A stretch of 64,000 bases of DNA from Bacillota bacterium (lineage in GTDB: Bacteria > Bacillota > Bacilli > Paenibacillales > NBRC-103111). The stretch's first letter is position 1, and each line of letters opens with the position of its first letter. This document shows, piece after piece, positions 61,303 through 64,000 of the stretch. The notes beneath the pieces are model-generated. The model saw nothing but the letters and a program-made list of their open reading frames with translations, searched no databases and was not told where the DNA came from. A program made the translations under genes and the position numbers. The DNA lies in the NCBI GenBank assembly GCA_023388055.1, contig JAEWGW010000032.1:1-64000 (forward strand), in the 5' to 3' direction.

Positions 61303-63213
61303 ATGAAATCCAAAACGGCGGTACCTGTGCTGGTGATACTGTTTGTGGTGATGCTGGCGGTTGGGCTGTACGGACTAAGCTCCGGCAGCCAGGAGGACTT
61401 AACCGTACCGGCAAATGCCTCTTCGGGAAAAACGGCGGAGGAGCTGTCGGAAACCGTTTTTCCCAAGGAAAAGGTCATTGATGTGAAGATAACCGTGGAC
61501 GAGGCGGATTTCCAGGACATGCTGGACAATGCCTCTCTGGAGGAATTCAAGATGGCCTCCGTGGAGTACAACGGGACCATGTTCAATAACGTGGGGATCC
61601 GCACCAAGGGAAATCTGAGCCTGCGCAGCGTGGTCCAGATGCAGGACTCTGACCGGTACAGTTTCAAGCTGTCCTTTGATGAATATGTGGATAACCAAAC
61701 GTTGGCTGGCATCAGCAAAATCAACCTGAACAACAATTACAGCGATGCCTCGTATATGCGTGAGTTCCTGACCTACGAGCTGGCGGAGGAGCTGGGGCTG
61801 CCAACACCGGGCCATTCCTACGTCAACGTCTACATTAACGGCAAGCTGTGGGGCTTCTATCTGGCCGTGGAGCAGGTAGGGGACGCTTATCTGGAGCGCA
61901 ACTTCGGCAACTCCTACGGTGCCCTGTACAAAGGCGAGATGACCGGAGTCGGCAGCGACCTGACTTGGTTGGGTGACGATCTTTCCAAGTATACGGGGCT
62001 GGCGCAAAAGTCCAAGTCCTCCAACGGGGATATTCTCATTGATATGCTGGAGGAGCTGAACAACGGGACGGATTATGAGTCTGTGCTGAATGTGGATAAT
62101 GTGCTCAAGTACATTGCCCTGAATGTAGCCACCAACAATATGGACAGCTACTTGGGGTCGAACAAGCAGAACTATTATCTGTATGAGGATGACGGTATCT
62201 TCAACGTCCTGCCCTGGGACTATAACATGGCCTTCGGAGGTATGGGCGGCGGCATGGGAGGTATGGGCGGCAGAGGTATGGGCGGACAAAACCCCAGAAC
62301 GGAAGCGGGCAATACCGAAGAGGCGGCGGGTCAGGCTCAGGCCAACGGGCAAACCGTGCAGCAGGGCAGCGCTGGAGCTGACAACGGAGGCGCTATGCAG
62401 GCACCTCAAGCAGGAGCCCCCAACATGGGCGGCCAAAACGCCCAGCCGGCAGCCGGCGCTTCGGTGCTCATCGACGAGCCTACCCAAGGCGCTGTGGCCG
62501 AGCGGCCGCTGATTGCCAAGCTGCTGGCGGTGGACGAGTATAAGGAGCGTTACCACGCTATTCTGAAGGAAATCAGCGAAGGCTTCCTTTCAGAAACGGC
62601 TTTTAACGCCAAGGTAGACAAACTTGCTGCCAAAATCTCCGCTTATGTGGAGAATGACCCCACCTCCTTCTACACCTATGAGGAGTATCTGAAGGGTGTA
62701 GAGCAGTTAAAAACCGCCAACACCACTATGATCACCAGTGTCACTCAGCAGCTCAATGGAACCATTGCTTCTACTAACAATGGAGAGGGCAGCGGCGGCG
62801 GAATGGGCGGCGGTAGAGGCATGGGAGGTATGAGAGGCGGGGCAGGACAAGCCAACGGCCAGCAGAACGGCCAAAACGGCCAGCAGCAGGGCGGATTTCC
62901 GCAGCAGGGCGGGCAAAACGGTCAACAGCAAGGAGGATTCCCGCAGCAGGGAGGCCGTGACGGCCAGCAGCCCGGAGGCGGGCAGCAGAACGGCCAAGCC
63001 GGACGCCAGCAGCAAGGCGGCCAAATGATGCCGCCGGATTTCGGCGGTGAAGGCGGAGGCGCCCCAGGCGGCATGCCCGGAATGCCGGGTGGCCCCGGCG
63101 GCCAGCAGGCAGCTCAGACAGGCGGCGTCAGCGAAGCCGTTACAGCAGGAGCATTGCTGCTGGTGATGCTGGCGGCCAGCTGGTTTATCCTGCGATTCAG
63201 ACGCCAGCACTAA
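61303..63213 (+). CDS. cotH: CotH-kinase-family protein with Gly/Gln-rich inserts
   Basis: 636 residues. A signal or anchor helix at 7-25, a CotH domain (about 55-460) with IRTKGNLSLRS, SYMREFLTYEL, GFYLAVEQVGDAYL and the catalytic LPWDYNMAFGG, then a Gly/Gln/Asn-rich tail (about 490-605, repeated QQGGFPQQGG) and a final helix (about 608-630). A second Gly/Met/Gln-rich stretch (about 310-390) interrupts the domain directly after DYNMAF. CotH of Bacillus phosphorylates coat proteins CotB and CotG; here membrane anchoring at both ends and the VTC/DUF4956 neighbours point to an envelope role. The start has GGCGGTGA upstream. Confidence 0.87.
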   Translation: MKSKTAVPVLVILFVVMLAVGLYGLSSGSQEDLTVPANASSGKTAEELSETVFPKEKVIDVKITVDEADFQDMLDNASLEEFKMASVEYNGTMFNNVGIRTKGNLSLRSVVQMQDSDRYSFKLSFDEYVDNQTLAGISKINLNNNYSDASYMREFLTYELAEELGLPTPGHSYVNVYINGKLWGFYLAVEQVGDAYLERNFGNSYGALYKGEMTGVGSDLTWLGDDLSKYTGLAQKSKSSNGDILIDMLEELNNGTDYESVLNVDNVLKYIALNVATNNMDSYLGSNKQNYYLYEDDGIFNVLPWDYNMAFGGMGGGMGGMGGRGMGGQNPRTEAGNTEEAAGQAQANGQTVQQGSAGADNGGAMQAPQAGAPNMGGQNAQPAAGASVLIDEPTQGAVAERPLIAKLLAVDEYKERYHAILKEISEGFLSETAFNAKVDKLAAKISAYVENDPTSFYTYEEYLKGVEQLKTANTTMITSVTQQLNGTIASTNNGEGSGGGMGGGRGMGGMRGGAGQANGQQNGQNGQQQGGFPQQGGQNGQQQGGFPQQGGRDGQQPGGGQQNGQAGRQQQGGQMMPPDFGGEGGGAPGGMPGMPGGPGGQQAAQTGGVSEAVTAGALLLVMLAASWFILRFRRQH

Positions 63214-63224
63214 CAGGAAAGCGG

Positions 63225-63257
63225 CCAGCTCCGGAGTTATATCCGGGGCTGGTTTTT
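63225..63257 (+). terminator. Terminator of the VTC-DUF4956-CotH operon
   Basis: CCAGCTCCGGA (63225-63235) pairs with TCCGGGGCTGG (63242-63252, one G-T pair), then T5. Confidence 0.9.
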
Positions 63258-63369
63258 GCTTTCGGATTTGCCGCAGCGGCGGATCATATTTTCCACGGAA
63301 AGAGCGAACACTCAAAGAGGAACATAAACACCAACACCCTCATTCCCCCAAAAAAAGGAGAGAATCCAA

Positions 63370-64000
63370 TTGGCTACATTGCTGTATATTACCGCTCATC
63401 CGCTGGATCACCAAATGTCCTACAGTCTGGCTGTGGGCAAGGCTTTCGTCGATGCTTACAAAGAGAACCATCCCCAGGATCATGTGGTGCACCTGGACCT
63501 GTACAAGCTGGGCATTCCGCATATTGACGCCGACGTGTTCAGCGGTTGGGGCCAACTGCGCTCCGGCGCCGCCTTCGACAAGCTCCCTGAGTCGGAGAAA
63601 AGCAAAATTACCAAGCTCAACGAGCTGGTGGACCAATTTGTCGCCGCAGACAAATACGTCTTTGTTACTCCCATGTGGAACCTGAGCTTCCCGCCCGTAC
63701 TGAAGGCGTACATCGACGCCATCTGTATCGCCGGCAAAACCTTCAAATACACCGAACAAGGCCCGGCTGGATTGCTGAACAACAAGCAGGCGCTCCACAT
63801 CCAGGCCCGCGGCGGGGTTTATTCGGAAGGCCCGGCAGCGGCGCTGGAGAGCGGGCACAGCTACCTGGTGAAAATCCTCAACTTTATCGGCATTAGCCAA
63901 GTGGATGCCATCTTCGTCGAAGGCATGAGCGCCTTCCCCGATAAAGCAGAGGACATCAAGCAAAAGGCGATTGCCGAGGCCAAGGAAAAGGCCGCCCGGT
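63370..64000 (+). CDS. azoR: FMN-dependent azoreductase / NAD(P)H oxidoreductase, 3' end outside window
   Basis: At least 210 residues, open to the window edge; the family is about 210-220 long, so little is missing. It begins at TTG (63370) with AAGGAGAG eight bases before. The flavodoxin-like fold shows LYITAHP at the start, TPMWNLSFPPVLKAYIDAICIAG (about 97-119, FMN contact) and ARGGVYSEGPA near 142. AzoR enzymes reduce quinones and azo compounds with NAD(P)H. It lies past the terminator of the CotH operon and is probably separate. Confidence 0.9.
   Translation, partial: MATLLYITAHPLDHQMSYSLAVGKAFVDAYKENHPQDHVVHLDLYKLGIPHIDADVFSGWGQLRSGAAFDKLPESEKSKITKLNELVDQFVAADKYVFVTPMWNLSFPPVLKAYIDAICIAGKTFKYTEQGPAGLLNNKQALHIQARGGVYSEGPAAALESGHSYLVKILNFIGISQVDAIFVEGMSAFPDKAEDIKQKAIAEAKEKAAR

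Overview
The window looks like chromosomal DNA from a Paenibacillus-type member of the Bacillota. The grounds are two S-layer-homology (SLH) surface proteins, an LplB/YtcP-type sugar ABC cluster with a YesM/YesN-like two-component pair, a YuaF-FloT operon, strong AGGAGG-like ribosome binding sites, and sigma-A, sigma-W and PhoP-type promoter signals. The genus is inferred from content; no rRNA, tRNA, CRISPR array, prophage or transposase was seen.

Layout. 1-670: a 14-bp tandem array, a four-module palindromic element and a promoter with an operator-like inverted repeat. 671-5876: a MoaD-like protein and a large SLH-anchored 5'-nucleotidase. 6266-6822: a decayed MFS gene. 6985-11577: an aldose-epimerase-like gene, then a five-gene cassette (small protein, Ser-rich secreted protein, GspS/YjfC-like ATP-grasp ligase, lipoprotein, DUF350 membrane protein) behind an ECF-sigma-like promoter. 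11944-22672: an SGNH esterase divergent from a sugar-uptake cluster with two permeases, two binding lipoproteins and a two-component system, but no ATPase. 22712-26696: a Tat-exported phosphoesterase, a small hypothetical and the NfeD/flotillin operon behind a near-perfect sigma-W promoter. 26761-32334: an oxidoreductase, a sensor kinase, and a TetR regulator with a YhgE/Pip membrane protein sharing a candidate operator. 32808-40051: a glycosyltransferase, a Gfo/Idh/MocA oxidoreductase, an SgrR-like regulator and an SLH/YcdB protein. 40481-45424: acetyltransferase, BrkB-like protein, two drug/metabolite transporters, a membrane protein and thymidine kinase. 45535-49698: a complex sensor kinase with a CheY-like protein, divergent from an OmpR-type regulator. 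49862-56082: gltB and gltD. 56772-end: a copper-amine-oxidase-like lipoprotein, a purple-acid-phosphatase-like enzyme divergent from a VTC-DUF4956-CotH operon, and the start of an azoreductase.

The most striking pattern is non-coding. Eight intergenic regions hold a composite element of about 177-192 bp made of four modules of roughly 20-30 nt: two in direct and two in inverted orientation, with starts about 50 nt apart. Seven copies use a CTAACGG...TATTT-type module or a variant of it; an eighth keeps the architecture but uses an unrelated TGCAAAAGTGCATCTATT module, and a ninth region carries three modules of that second type. Also notable are four 11-bp-spaced PhoP-box-like hexamers between the acid phosphatase and the VTC operon, the ECF-type promoter before the DUF350/ATP-grasp cassette, and a hairpin leader beginning ATGCTTACGAAG that sits exactly 54 nt upstream of two unrelated genes.
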